NCBI GenBank assembly: GCA_027574665.1
Contig: CM050672.1
Coordinates: 9,532,001-9,596,000, forward strand
Source: Rhynochetos jubatus
Taxonomy: Eukaryota; Chordata; Aves; Eurypygiformes; Rhynochetidae
DNA length: 64,000 nt
Direction: 5' to 3'
The notes beneath the pieces were generated by a model, which made no database searches, was not told the DNA's origin, and was given only the letters and a program-made list of their open reading frames with translations. The translations under genes and the position numbers were made by a program. Positions 33,901 to 47,900 of the stretch are shown here, in pieces; positions within the stretch are counted from its first letter, which is position 1; each line of letters opens with the position of its first letter.

Positions 33901-36900
33901 CAGCCCACATCCGGGAGAATCTCAAGAGCAGGGGGTGGAGCAAGCCAGGCCTCAAACCACGAGAAGCTCCAGCCCAAAAGGCAGCCAAAATGCAGCCCAC
34001 ATCCGGGAGAATCTCAAGAGCAGGGGGTGGAGCAAGCCAGGCCTCAAACCACGAGAAGCTCCAGCCCAAAATGCAGCCAAAATGCAGCCCACATCCAGGA
34101 GAATCTCAAGAGCAGGGGGTGGAGCAAGCCAGGCCTCAAACCACGAGAACCTCCAGCCCAAAAGGCAGCCAAAATCCAGGACACATCCGGGAGAATCTCA
34201 AGAGCAGGGGGTGGAGCAAGCCAGGCCTCAAACCACGAGAAGCTCCAGCCCAAAAGGCAGCCAAAATGCAGCCCACATGCGGGAGAATATCAAGAGCAGG
34301 GGGTGGAGCAAGCCAGGCCTCAAACCACGAGAAGCTCCAGCCCAAAAGGCAGCCAAACTCCAGCCCACATCCGGGAGAATCTCAAGAGCAGGGGGTGGAG
34401 CAAGGCAGGCCTCAAACCACGAGAAGCTCCAGCCCAAAAGGCAGCCAAACTCCAGCCCACATCCGGGAGAATCTCAAGAGCAGGGGGTGGAGCAAGCCAG
34501 GCCTCAAACCACGAGAAGCTCCAGCCCAAAAGGCAGCCAAAATGCAGCCCACATGGAGGAGAATCTCAAGAGCAGGGGGTGGAGCAAGCCAGGCCTCAAA
34601 CCACGAGAACCTCCAGCCCATATGCAGCCAAAATGCAGCCCACATCCGGGAGAATCTCAAGAGCAGGGGGTGGAGCAAGCCAGGCCTCAAACCACGAGAA
34701 GCTCCAGCCCAAAAGGCAGCCAAAATGCAGCCCACATGCAGGAGAAGCTCAAGAGCAGGGGGTGGAGCAAGCCAGGCCTCAAACCACGAGAAGCTCCAGC
34801 CCAAAAGGCAGCCAAAATGCAGCCCACATCCGGGAGAATATCAAGAGCAGGGGGTAGAGCAAGCCAGGCCTCAAACCACGAGAAGCTCCAGCCCAAAATG
34901 CAGCCAATTTGCAGCCCACATCCGGGAGAATCTCAAGAGCAGGGGGTGGAGCAAGCCAGGCCTCAAACCACGAGAAGCTCCAGCCCAAAATGCAGCCAAA
35001 ATCCAGCCCACTTCCGGGAGAATCTCAAAAGCAGGGGGTGGAGCAAGCCAGGCCTCAAACCACGAGAAGCTCCAGCCCAAAAGGCAGCCAAAATGCAGCC
35101 CACATGGAGGAGAATCTCAAGAGCAGGGGGTGGAGCAAGCCAGTCCTGAAACCACGAGAAGCTCCAGCCCAAAAGGCAGCCAAAATCCAGCCCACATCCG
35201 GGAGAATCTCAAGAGCAGGGGGTGGAGCAAGCCAGGCCTCAAACCACGAGAAGCTCCAGCCCAAAATGCAGCCAAAATGCAGCCCACGTCCGGGAGAATA
35301 TCAAGAGCAGGGGCTGGAGCAAGCCAGGCCTCAAACCACGAGAAGCTCCAGCCCAAAAGGCAGCCAAAATGCAGCCCACATCCGGGAGAATCTCAAGAGC
35401 AGGGGGTGGAGCAAGCCAGGCCTCAAACCACGAGAAGCTCCAGCCCAAAATGTAGCCAAAATGCAGCCCACATGCGGGAGAATATCAAGAGCAGGGGGTA
35501 GAGCAAGGCAGCCCTCAAACCACGAGAAGCTCCAGGCCAAAATGCAGCCAAAATGCAGCCCATATCCGGGAGAATCTCAAGAGCAGGGGGTGGAGCAAGC
35601 CAGGCCTCAAACCACGAGAAGCTCCAGCCCAAAAGGCAGCCAAAATGCAGCCCACATAAGGGAGAATATCAAGAGCAGGGGGTGGAGCAAGGCAGGCCTC
35701 AAACAAAGAGAAGCTCCAGCCCAAAAGGCAGCCAAAATGCAGCCCACATGCGCGAGAATATCAAGAGCAGGGGGTAGAGCAAGGCAGGCTTCAAACCACG
35801 AGAAGCTCCAGCCCAAAATGCAGCCAAAATGCAGCCCACATCCGGGAGAATATCAAGAGCAGGGGTTGGAGCAAGCCAGGCCTCAAACCAGGAGAAGCTC
35901 CAGTCCAAAAGGCAGCCAAAATCCAGCCCACCTCCGGGAGAATCTCAAGAGCAGGGGGTGGAGCAAGCCAGGCCTCAAACCACGAGAAGCTCCAGCCCAA
36001 AAGGCAGCCAAAATCCAGCCCACTTCCGGGAGAATCTCAAGAGCAGGGGGTGGAGCAAGCCAGGCCTCAAACCACGAGAAGCTCCAGCCCAAAAGGCAGC
36101 CAAAATGCAGCCCACATGGAGGAGAATCTCAAGAGCAGGGGGTGGAGCAAGTCAGCCCTCAAACCACGAGAAGCTCCAGCCCAAAATGCAGCCAAAATGC
36201 AGCCCATATCCGGGAGAATCTCAAGAGCAGGGGGTGGAGCAAGCCAGGCCTCAAACCACGAGAAGCTCCAGCCCAAAAGGCAGCCAAAATGCAGCCCACA
36301 TAAGGGAGAATATCAAGAGCAGGGGGTGGAGCAAGGCAGGCCTCAAACCAAGAGAAGCTCCAGCCCAAAATGCAGCCAAAATGCAGCCCACATGCGGGAG
36401 AATATCAAGAGCAGGGGGTAGAGCAAGGCAGGCTTCAAACCACGAGAAGCTCCAGCCCAAAAGGCAGCCAAAATGCAGCCCACATCCGGGAGAATCTCAT
36501 GAGCAGGGGTTGGAGCAAGCCAGGCCTCAAACCACGAGAAGCTCCAGCCCAAAAGGCAGCCAAAATCCAGCCCACATCCGGGAGAATATCAAGAGCAGGG
36601 GGTGGAGCAAGCCAGGCCTCAAACCACGAGAAGCTCCAGCCCAAAAGGCAGCCAAAATCCAGCCCACTTCCGGGAGAATCTCAAGAGCAGGGGGTGGAGC
36701 AAGCCAGGCCTCAAACCAGGAGAAGCTCCAGCCCAAAAGGCAGCCAAAATGCAGCCCACATCCGGGAGAATATCAAGAGCAGGGGGTAGAGCAAGCCAGG
36801 CCTCAAACCACAAGAAGCTCCAGCCCAAAATGCAGCCAAAATCCAGCCCACTTCCGGGAGAATCTCAAGAGCAGGGGGTGGAGCAAGCCAGGCCTCAAAC

Positions 36901-39900
36901 CACGAGAAGCTCCAGCCCAAAAGGCAGCCAAAATGCAGCCCACATCCGGGAGAATCTCAAGAGCAGGGGGTGGAGCAAGGCAGGCCTCAAACCACGAGAA
37001 CCTCCAGCCCATATGCAGCCAAAATGCAGCCCACATCCGGGAGAATCTCAAGAGCAGGGGGTAGAGCAAGCCAGGCCTCAAACCACGAGAAGCTCCAGCC
37101 CAAAAGGCAGTCAAAATGCAGCCCAGCTGCGGGAGAATCTCAAGAGCAGGGGCTGGAGCAAGCCAGGCCTCAAACCAGGAGAAGCTCCAGCCCAAAAGGC
37201 AGCCAAAATCCAGCCCACATCCGGGAGAATGTCAAGAGCAGGGGGTGGAGCAAGCCAGGCCTCAAACCACGAGAAGCTCCAGCCCAAAAGGCAGCCAAAA
37301 TCCAGCCCACATCCGGGAGAATCTCAAGAGCAGGGGGTGGAGCAAGCCAGGCCTCAAACCACGAGAAGCTCCAGCCCAAAAGGCAGCCAAAATGCAGCCC
37401 ACATCCGGGAGAATATCAAGAGTAGGGGGTGGAGCGAGGCAGGCCTCAAACCACGAGAAGCTCCAGCCCAAAAGGCAGCCAAAATGCAGCCCACATAAGG
37501 GAGAATATCAAGAGCAGGGGGTGGAGCAAGCCAGGCCTCAAACCACGAGAAGCTCCAGCCCAAAAGGCAGCCAAAATGCAGCCCACATCCGGGAGAATAT
37601 CAAGAGCAAGGGGTGGAGCAAGGCAGGCCTCAAACCAAGAGAAGCTCCAGCCCAAAATGCAGCCAAAATGCAGCCCACATGCGGGAGATTATCAAGAGCA
37701 GGGGGTAGAGCAAGGCAGGCTTCAAACCACGAGAAGCTGCAGCCCAAAATGCAGCCAAAATGCAGCCCACATCCGGGAGAATATCAAGAGCAGGGGGTAG
37801 AGCAACCAAGGCCTCAAACCACGAGAAGCTCCAGCCCAAAATGCAGACAATTTGCAGCCCACATCCGGGAGAATCTCAAGAGCAGGGGGTGGAGCAAGCC
37901 AGGCCTCAAACCACGAGAAGCTCCAGCCCAAAAGGCAGCCAAAATGCAGCCCACATCCGGGAGAATATCAAGAGCAGGGGTTAGACCAAGCCAGGCCTCA
38001 AACCACGAGAAGCTCCAGCCCAAAATGCAGCCAATTTGCAGCCCACATCCGGGAGAATATCAAGAGCAGGGGGTGGAGCAAGCCAGGCCTCAAACCACGA
38101 GAACCTCCAGCCCAAAATGCAGCCAAAATGCAGCCCACTTCCGGGAGAATCTCAAGAGCAGGGGGTGGAGCAAGCCAGGCCTCAAACCACGAGAAGCTCC
38201 AGCCCAAAAGGCAGCCAAAATGCAGCCCACATCCGGGAGAATCTCAAGAGCAGGGGGTGGAGCAAGCCAGGCCTCAAACCAAGAGAAGCTCCAGCCCAAA
38301 AGGCAGCCAAAATGCAGCCCACATCCGGGAGAATCTCAAGAGCAGAGGGTAGAGCAAGCCAGGCCTCAAACCACGAGAAGCTCCAGCCCAAAATGCAGCC
38401 AAAATGCAGCCCACATCCGGGAGAATCTCAAGAGCAGGGGTTAGAACAAGCCAGGCCTCAAACCACGAGAAGCTCCAGCCCAAAATGCAGCCAAAATGCA
38501 GCCCACATCCGGGAGAATATCAAGAGCAGGGGGTAGAGCAAGCCAGGCCTCAAACCACGAGAAGCTCCAGCCCAAAAGGCAGCCAAAATGCAGCCCACTT
38601 CCGGGAGAATCTCAAGAGCAGGGGGTGGAGCAAGCCAGGCCTCAAACCACGAGAAGCTCCAGCCCAAAAGGCAGCCAAAATCCAGCCCACATCCGGGAGA
38701 ATCTCAAGAGCAGGGGGTGGAGCAAGCCAGGCCTCAAACCACGAGAAGCTCCAGCCCAAAAGGCAGCCAAAATCCAGACCACATCCGGGAGAATATCAAG
38801 GGCAGGGGTTGGAGCAAGCCAGGCCTCAAACCATGAGAAGCTCCAGCCCAAAAGGCAGCCAAAATGCAGCCCACATCCGGGAGAATCTCAAGAGCAGGGG
38901 GTGGAGCAAGCCAGGCCTCAAACCACGAGAAGCTCCAGCCCAAAAGGCAGCCAAAATGCAGCCCACATCCAGGAGAATCTCAAGAGCAGGGGGTGGAGGG
39001 AGGCAGGCCTCAAACCACGAGAAGCTCCAGCCCAAAAGGCAGCCAAAATGCAGCCCACATCCGGGAGAATCTCAAGAGCAGGGGGTGGAGCAAGCCAGGA
39101 CTCAAACCACAAGAAGCTCCAGCCCAAAGAGCAACCAAAATGCAGCCCACATCCGGGAGAATCTCAAGAGCAGGGGGTGGAGCAAGCCAGGCCTCAAACC
39201 ACGAGAAGCTCCAGCCCAAAATGTAGCCAAAATGCAGCCCACATCCGGGAGAATCTCAAGAGCAGGGGGTGGAGCAAGCCAGGCCTCAAACCACGAGAAG
39301 CTCCAGCCCAAAAGGCAGCCAAAATGCAGCCCACATGCGGGAGAATATCAAGAGCAGGGGGTAGAGCAAGGCAGGCCTCAAACCACGAGAAGCTCCAGCC
39401 CAAGAATCAGCCAAAATGCAGCCCACATCCGGGAGAATCTCAAGAGCAGGGGGTGGAGCGAGGCAGGCCTCAAACCACGAGAAGCTCCAGCCCAAAAGGC
39501 AGCCAAACTCCAGCCCACATCCAGGAGAATCTCAAGAGCAGGGGGTGGAGCAAGCCAGGCCTCAAACCACGAGAAGCTCCAGCCCAAAAGGCAGCCAAAA
39601 TGCAGCCCACATCCGGGAGAATCTCAAGAGCAGGGGGTGGAGCAAGCCAGGCCTCAAACCACGAGAAGCTCCAGCCCAAAAGGCAGCCAAAATGCAGCCC
39701 ACCTCCAGGAGAATCTCAAGAGCAGGGGGTGGAGCAAGCCAGGCCTCAAACCACGAGAAGCTCCAGCCCAAAAGGCAGCCAAACTCCAGCCCACATCCGG
39801 GAGAATCTCAAGGGCAGGGGGTGGAGCAAGCCAGGCCTCAAACCACGAGAAGCTCCAGCCCAAAATGCAGCCAAAATGCAGCCCACATCCGGGAGAATAT

Positions 39901-41944
39901 CAAGAGCAGGGGGTAGAGCAAGCCAGGCCTCAAACCACGAGAAGCTCCAGCCCAAAATGCAGCCAATTTGCAGCCCACATCCGGGAGAATCTCAAGAGCA
40001 GGGGGTGGAGCAAGCCAGGCCTCAAACCACGAGAAGCTCCAGCCCAAAAGGCAGCCAAAATGCAGCCCACATGGAGGAGAATCTCAAGAGCAGGGGGTGG
40101 AGCAAGCCAGGCCTCAAACCACGAGAAGCTCCAGCCCAAAAGGCAGCCAAAATGCAGCCCACATCCGGGAGAATATCAAGAGCAGGGGGTGGAGCAAGCC
40201 AGGCCTCAAACCATGAGAAGATCAAGCCCAAAAGGCAGCCAAAATCCAGCCCACATCCGGGAGAATATCAAGGGCAGGGGTTGGAGCAAACCAGGCCTCA
40301 AACCACGAGAAGCTCCAGCCCAAAAGGCAGCCAAAATGCAGCCCACATCCGGGAGAATCTCAAGAGCAGGGGGTGGAGCAAGCCAGGCCTCAAACCACGA
40401 GAAGCTCCAGCCCAAAAGGCAGCCAAAATGCAGCCCACATGGAGGAGAATCTCAAGAGCAGGGTGTGGAGCAAGCCAGGCCTCAAACCACGAGAAGCTCC
40501 AGCCCAAAAGGCAGCCAAAATGCAGCCCACATCCGGGAGAATATCAAGAGCAGGGGGTGGAGCAAGGCAGGCCTCAAACCACGAGAAGCTCCAGCCCATA
40601 TGCAGCCAAAATGCAGCCCACATCCGGGAGAATCTCAAGAGCAGGGGGTGGAGCAAGCCAGGCCTCAAACCACGAGAACCTCCAGCCCATATGCAGACAA
40701 TTTGCAGCCCACATCCGGGAGAATATCAAGAGCAGGGGGTGGAGCAAGCCAGGCCTCAAACCACGAGAAGCTCCAGCCCAAAAGGCAGCCAAAATGCAGC
40801 CCACATCCGGGAGAATATCAAGAGCAGGGGGTGGAGCAAGCCAGGCCTCAAACCACGAGAAGCTCAAGCCCAAAAGGCAGCCAAAATCCAGCCCACATCC
40901 GGGAGAATATCAAGGGCAGTGGTTGGAGCAAACCAGGCCTCAAACCACGAGAAGCTCCAGCCCAAAAGGCAGCCAAAATCCAGCCCACATCCGGGAGAAT
41001 CTCAAGAGCAGGGGGTGGAGCAAGCCAGGCCTCAAACCACGAGAAGCTCCAGCGCAAAAGGCAGCCAAAATGCAGCCCACATCCGGGAGAATCTCAAGAG
41101 CAGGGGGTGGAGCAAGCCAGGCCTCAATCCACGAGAAGCTCCAGCCCATATGCAGTCAAAATGCAGCCCACATCCGGGAGAATCTCAAGAGCAGGGGGTG
41201 GAGCAAGCCAGGCCTCAAACCACGAGAAGCTCCAGCCCAAAATGCAGACAATTTGCAGCCCACATCCGGGAGAATATCAAGAGCAGGGGGTGGAGCAAGC
41301 CAGGCCTCAAACCACGAGAAGCTCCAGCCCAAAAGGCAGCCAAAATGCAGCCCACATCCGGGAGAATATCAAGAGCAGGGGGTGGAGCAAGCCAGGCCTC
41401 AAACAACGAGAAGCTCAAGCCCAAAAGGCAGCCAAAATCCAGCCCACATCCGGGAGAATATCAAGGGCAGTGGTTGGAGCAAACCAGGCCTCAAACCACG
41501 AGAAGCTCCAGCCCAAAATGCAGCCAAAATGCAGCCCACATCCGGGAGAATCTCAAGAGCAGGGGGTGGAGCAAGCCAGGCCTCAAACCACGAGAAGCTC
41601 CAGCCCAAAAGGCAGCCAAAATGCAGCCCACATCCAGGAGAATCTCAAGAGCAGGTTGTGGAGCGAGGCAGGCCTCAAACCACGAGAAGCTCCAGCCCAT
41701 ATGCAGCCAAAATGCAGCCCACATCCGGGAGAATCTCAAGAGCAGGGGGTGGAGCAAGCCAGGCCTCAAACCACGAGAAGCTCCAGCCCAAAAGGCAGTC
41801 AAAATGCAGCCCACCTCCGGGAGAATCTCAAGAGCAGGGGGTGGAGCAATCCAGGCCTCAAACCTCGAGTACCTCCAGCCCAAAAGGCAGACAAAATGCA
41901 GCCCACATGCGCGAGAATATCAAAAGCAGAGGGTGGAGCAAGCC
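30915..41944 (+). repeat. Domain rich in the TAG-bearing monomer variant
   Basis: Monomers here have no long HOR but share a set of variants. GGGGGTAGAGC, a G-to-A change that creates a TAG, is concentrated here (for example near 32371, 32922, 33566, 34853, 35496, 36418, 37708, 38530 and 39361) and rare elsewhere. GCAGCCAATTTGCAGCC and GCAGACAATTTGCAGCC also begin in this domain. A 644-bp (7-monomer) duplication links 35423-36066 to 36067-36710, sharing ACATAAGGGAGAATATC at 35651 and 36295. A 2-bp insertion sits near 33.2 kb. The 91-bp CATATG variant first appears near 34617. Confidence 0.72.
35423..36710 (+). repeat. 644-bp (7-monomer) tandem duplication, two copies
   Basis: Landmarks at 35515, 35607 and 35699 recur exactly 644 bp later at 36159, 36251 and 36343. 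The private change ACATAAGGG (normally ACATCCGGG) is present in both copies. The length is 7 x 92 exactly. Confidence 0.78.
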
Positions 41945-44900
41945 AGGCCTCAAACCACGAGAAGCTCCAGCCCAAAAGGCAGCCAAAATGCAGCCCACCT
42001 CCGGGACAATCTCAAGAGCAGGGGGTGGAGCAAGCCAGGCCTCAAACCACGAGAAGCTCCAGCCCAAAAGGCAGCCAAAATGCAGCCCACATCCGGGAGA
42101 ATATCAAGAGCAGGGGGTAGAGCAACCAAGGCCTCAAACCACGAGAAGCTCCAGCCCAAAATGCAGACAATTTGCAGCCCACATCCGGGAGAATCTCAAG
42201 AGCAGGGGGTGGAGCAAGCCAGGCCTCAAACCACGAGAAGCTCCAGCCCAAAAGGCAGCCAAAATGCAGCCCACATCCAGGAGAATCTCAAGAGCAGGGG
42301 GTGGAGCAAGCCAGGCCTCAAACCACGAGAAGCTCCAGCCCAAAAGGCAGCCAAAATGCAGCCCACATCCGGGAGAATCTCAAGAGCAGGGGGTGGAGCA
42401 AGCCAGGCCTCAAACCACGAGAAGCTCCAGCCCAAAATGCAGACAATTTGCAGCCCACATCCGGGAGAATATCAAGAGCAGGGGGTGGAGCAAGCCAGGC
42501 CTCAAACCACGAGAAGCTCCAGCCCAAAAGGCAGCCAAAATGCAGCCCACATCCGGGAGAATATCAAGAGCAGGGGTTGGAGCAAGCCAGGCCTCAAACC
42601 ACGAGAAGCTCAAGCCCAAAAGGCAGCCAAAATCCAGACCACATCCGGGAGAATCTCAAGAGCAGGGGGTGGAGCAAGCCAGGCCTCAAACCACGAGAAG
42701 CTCCAGCCCAAAAGGCAGCCAAAATGCAGCCCACATCCAGGAGAATCTCAAGAGCAGGGGGTGGAGCGAGGCAGGCCTCAAACCACGAGAAGCTCCAGCC
42801 CATATGCAGCCAAAATGCAGCCCACATGCGGGAGAATATCAAGAGCAGGGGGTGGAGCAAGCCAGGCCTCAAACCACGAGAAGCTCCAGCCCAAAAGGCA
42901 GCCAAAATGCAGCCCACATCCGGGAGAATATCAAGAGCAGGGGGTGGAGCAAGCCAGGCCTCAAACCACAAGAAGCTCAAGCCCAAAACGCAGCCAAAAT
43001 CCAGCCCACATCCGGGAGAATATCAAGGGCAGTGGTTGGAGCAAACCAGGCCTCAAACCACGAGAAGCTCCAGCCCAAAATGCAGCCAAAATCCAGCCCA
43101 CATCCGGGAGAATCTCAAGAGCAGGGGGTGGAGCAAGCCAGGCCTCAAACCACGAGAAGCTCCAGCCCAAAAGGCAGCCAAAATGCAGCCCACATCCAGG
43201 AGAATCTCAAGAGCAGGGGGTGGAGCGAGGCAGGCCTCAAACCACGAGAAGCTCCAGCCCATATGCAGCCAAAATGCAGCCCACATCTGGGAGAATCTCA
43301 AGAGCAGGGGGTGGAGCAAGCCAGGCCTCAAACCAGGAGAAGCTCCAGCCCAAAATGCAGCCAAAATGCAGCCCACTTCCGGGAGAATCTCAAGAGCAGG
43401 GGGTGGAGCAAGCCAGGCCTCAAACCACGAGAAGCTCCAGCCCAAAAGGCAGTCAAAATGCAGCCCACCTCCGGGAGAATCTCAAGAGCAGGGGGTGGAG
43501 CAATCCAGGCCTCAAACCTCGAGTACCTCCAGCCCAAAAGGCAGACAAAATGCAGCCCACATGCGCGAGAATATCAAGAGCAGAGGGTGGAGCAAGCCAG
43601 GCCTCAAACCACGAGAAGCTCCAGCCCAAAAGGCAGCCAAAATGCAGCCCACCTCCGGGAGAATCTCAAGAGCAGGGGGTGGAGCAAGCCAGGCCTCAAA
43701 CCACGAGAAGCTCCAGCCCAAAAGGCAGCCAAAATGCAGCCCACATCCGGGAGAATATCAAGAGCAGGGGTTAGAGCAAGCCAGGCCTCGAACCACGAAA
43801 AGCTCCAGCCCAAAATGCAGCCAATTTGCAGCCCACGTCCGGGAGAATCTCAAGAGCAGGGGGTGGAGCAAGCCAGGCCTCAAACCACGAGAAGCTCCAG
43901 CCCAAAAGGCAGCCAAAATCCAGCCAACTTCCGGGAGAATCTCAAGAGCAGGGGGTGGAGCAAGCCAGGCCTCAAACCACGAGAAGCTCCAGCCCAAAAG
44001 GCAGCCAAAATGCAGCCCACATCCAGGAGAATCTCAAGAGCAGGGGGTGGAGCGAGGCAGGCCTCAAACCACGAGAAGCTCCAGCCCATATGCAGCCAAA
44101 ATGCAGCCGACATCTGGGAGAATCTCAAGAGCAGGGGGTGGAGCAAGCCAGGCCTCAAACCACGAGAAGCTCCAGCCCAAAAGGCAGCCAAAATGCAGCC
44201 CACTTCCGGGAGAATCTCAAGAGCAGGGGGTGGAGCAAGCCAGGCCTCAAACCACGAGAAGCTCCAGCCCAAAAGGCAGTCAAAATGCAGCCCACCTCCG
44301 GGAGAATCTCAAGAGCAGGGGGTGGAGCAATCCAGGCCTCAAACCTCGAGTACCTCCAGCCCAAAAGGCAGACAAAATGCAGCCCACATGCGCGAGAATA
44401 TCAAGAGCAGAGGGTGGAGCAAGCCAGGCCTCAAACCACGAGAAGCTCCAGCCCAAAAGGCAGCCAAAATGCAGCCCACCTCCGGGAGAATCTCAAGAGC
44501 AGGGGGTGGAGCAAGCCAGGCCTCAAACCACGAGAAGCTCCAGCCCAAAAGGCAGCCAAAATGCAGCCCACATCCGGGAGAATATCAAGAGCAGGGGTTA
44601 GAGCAAGCCAGGCCTCAAACCACGAAAAGCTCCAGCCCAAAATGCAGCCAATTTGCAGCCCACGTCCGGGAGAATCTCAAGAGCAGGGGGTGGAGCAAGC
44701 CAGGCCTCAAACCACGAGAAGCTCCAGCCCAAAAGGCAGCCAAAATCCAGCCCACATCTGGGAGAATCTCAAGAGCAGGGGGTGGAGCAAGCCAGGCCTC
44801 AAACCACGAGAAGCTCCAGCCCAAAAGGCAGCCAAAATGCAGCCCACATGGAGGAGAATCTCAAGAGCAGGGGGTGGAGCAAGGCAGGCCTCAAACCACG

Positions 44901-47900
44901 AGAAGCTCCAGCCCAAAATGCAGCCAAAATGCAGCCCACATCCGGGAGAATCTCAAGAGCAGGGGGTGGAGCAAGCCAGGCCTCAAACCACGAGAAGCTC
45001 CAGCCCAAAAGGCAGCCAAAATGCAGCCCACATCCGGGAGAATCTCAAGAGCAGGGGGTGGAGCAAGCCAGGCCTCAAACCACGAGAAGCTCCAGCCCAA
45101 AATGCAGACAATTTGCAGCCCACATCCGGGAGAATATCAAGAGCAGGGGGTGGAGCAAGCCAGGCCTCAAACCACGAGAAGCTCCAGCCCAAAAGGCAGC
45201 CAAAATGCAGCCCACATCCGGGAGAATCTCAAGAGCAGGGCGTGGAGCAAGCCAGGCCTCAAACCACGAGAAGCTCAAGCCCAAAAGGCAGCCAAAATCC
45301 AGACCACATCCGGGAGAATCTCAAGAGCAGGGGGTGGAGCAAGCCAGGCCTCAAACCACGAGAAGCTCCAGCCCAAAAGGCAGCCAAAATGCAGCCCACA
45401 TCCAGGAGAATCTCAAGAGCAGGGGGTGGAGCGAGGCAGGCCTCAAACCACGAGAAGCTCCAGCCCATATGCAGCCAAAATGCAGCCCACATCCGGGAGA
45501 ATCTCAAGAGCAGGGGGTGGAGCAAGCCAGGCCTCAAACCAGGAGAAGCTCCAGCCCAAAATGCAGCCAAAATGCAGCCCACTTCCGGGAGAATCTCAAG
45601 AGCAGGGGGTGGAGCAAGCCAGGCCTCAAACCACGAGAAGCTCCAGCCCAAAAGGCAGCCAAAATCCAGCCCACCTCCGGGAGAATCTCAATAGCAGGGG
45701 GTGGAGCAATCCAGGCTACAAACCTCGAGTACCTCCAGCCCAAAAGACAGACAAAATGCAGCCCACATCCGCGAGAATATCAAGAGCAGGGGGTGGAGCA
45801 AGCCAGGCCTCAAACCACGAGAAGCTCCAGCCCAAAAGGCAGCCAAAATGCAGCCCACCTCCGGGACAATCTCAAGAGCAGGGGGTGGAGCAAGCCAGGC
45901 CTCAAACCACGAGAAGCTCCAGCCCAAAAGGCAGCCAAAATGCAGCCCACATCCGGGAGAATCTCAAGAGCAGGGGGTGGAGCAAGCCAGGCCTCAAACC
46001 ACGAGAAGCTCCAGCCCAAAAGGCAGCCAAAATCCAGCCCACCTCCGGGAGAATCTCAAGAGCAGGGGGTGGAGCAATCCAGGCCTCAAACCTCGAGTAC
46101 CTCCAGCCCAAAAGACAGACAAAATGCAGCCCACATCCGCGAGAATATCAAGAGCAGGGGGTGGAGCAAGCCAGGCCTCAAACCACGAGAAGCTCCAGCC
46201 CAAAAGGCAGCCAAAATGCAGCCCACCTCCGGGACAATCTCAAGAGCAGGGGGTGGAGCAAGCCAGGCCTCAAACCACGAGAAGCTCCAGCCCAAAAGGC
46301 AGCCAAAATGCAGCCCACATCCAGGAGAATATCAAGAGCAGGGGGTGGAGCAAGCCAGGCCTCAAACCACGAGAAGCTCCAGCCCAAAAGGCAGCCAAAA
46401 TGCAGCCCACATCCGGGAGAATCTCAAGAGCAGGGGGTGGAGCAAGCCAGGCCTCAAACCACGAGAAGCTCCAGCCCAAAATGCAGCCAAAATGCAGCCC
46501 ACTTCCGGGAGAATCTCAAGAGCAGGGGGTGGAGCAAGCCAGGCCTCAAACCACGAGAAGCTCCAGCCCAAAAGGCAGCCAAAATCCAGCCCACCTCCGG
46601 GAGAATCTCAAGAGCAGGGGGTGGAGCAATCCAGGCCTCAAACCTCGAGTACCTCCAGCCCAAAAGACAGACAAAATGCAGCCCACATCCGCGAGAATAT
46701 CAAGAGCAGGGGGTGGAGCAAGCCAGGCCTCAAACCACGAGAATCTCCAGCCCAAAAGGCAGCCAAAATGCAGCCCACCTCCGGGACAATCTCAAGAGCA
46801 GGGGGTGGAGTAAGCCAGGCCTCAAACCACGAGAAGCTCCAGCCCAAAAGGCAGCCAAAATGCAGCCCACATCCGGGAGAATCTCAAGAGCAGGGGGTGG
46901 AGCGAGGCAGGCCTCAAACCACGAGAAGCTCCAGCACAAAATGTAGCCAAAATTCAGACCACATCCAGGAGAATATCAAGAGCAGGGGGTGGAGCAAGCC
47001 AGGCCTCAAACCACGAGAAGCTCCAGCCCAAAAGGCAGCCAAAATTCAGGCCATATCTGGGAGAATATGAAGAGAAGGGGGTGGAGGAAGCCAGGCCTCA
47101 AACCACGAGAAGCTCCTGCCCAAAATGCAGCCAAAATTCAGGCCATATCTGGGAGAATATGAAGAGAAGGGGGTGGAGGAAGCCAGGCCTCAAACCACGA
47201 GAAGCTCCAGCCCAAAAGGCAGCCAAAATGCAGGCCACATCCGGGAGAATCTCAAGAGCAGGGGGTGGAGCAAGCCAGGCCTCAAACCACGAGAAGCTCC
47301 AGCCCAAAACGCAGCCAAAATGCAGCCCACATCCAGGAGAATCTCAAGAGCAGGGGGTGGAGCGAGGCAGGCCTCAAACCACGAGAAGCTCCAGCCCATA
47401 TGCAGCCAAAATGCAGCCCACATCCGGGAGAATCTCAAGAGCAGGGGGTGGAGCAAGCCAGGCCTCAAACCACGAGAAGCTCCAGCCCAAAATAAAGCCA
47501 AAATGCAGCCCACATCCGGGAGAATCTCAAGAGCAGGGGGTGGAGCGAGGCAGGCCTCAAACCACGAGAAGCTCCAGCCCAAAATGCAGCCAAAATGCAG
47601 CCCACATCCGGGACAATCTCAAGAGCAGGGGGTGGAGCAAGCCAGGCCTCAAACCACGAGAAGCTCCAGCCCAAAATGCAGCCAAAATTCAGGCCATATC
47701 TGGGAGAATATGAAGAGAAGGGGGTGGAGGAAGCCAGGCCTCAAACCACGAGAAGCTCCAGCCCAACAGGCAGCCAAAATCCAGCCCACATCCGGGAGAA
47801 TCTCAAGAGCAGGGGGTGGAGCAAGGCAGGCCTCAAACCACGAGAAGCTCCAGCCCAAAACGCAGCCAAAATGCAGCCCACATCCAGGAGAATCTCAAGA

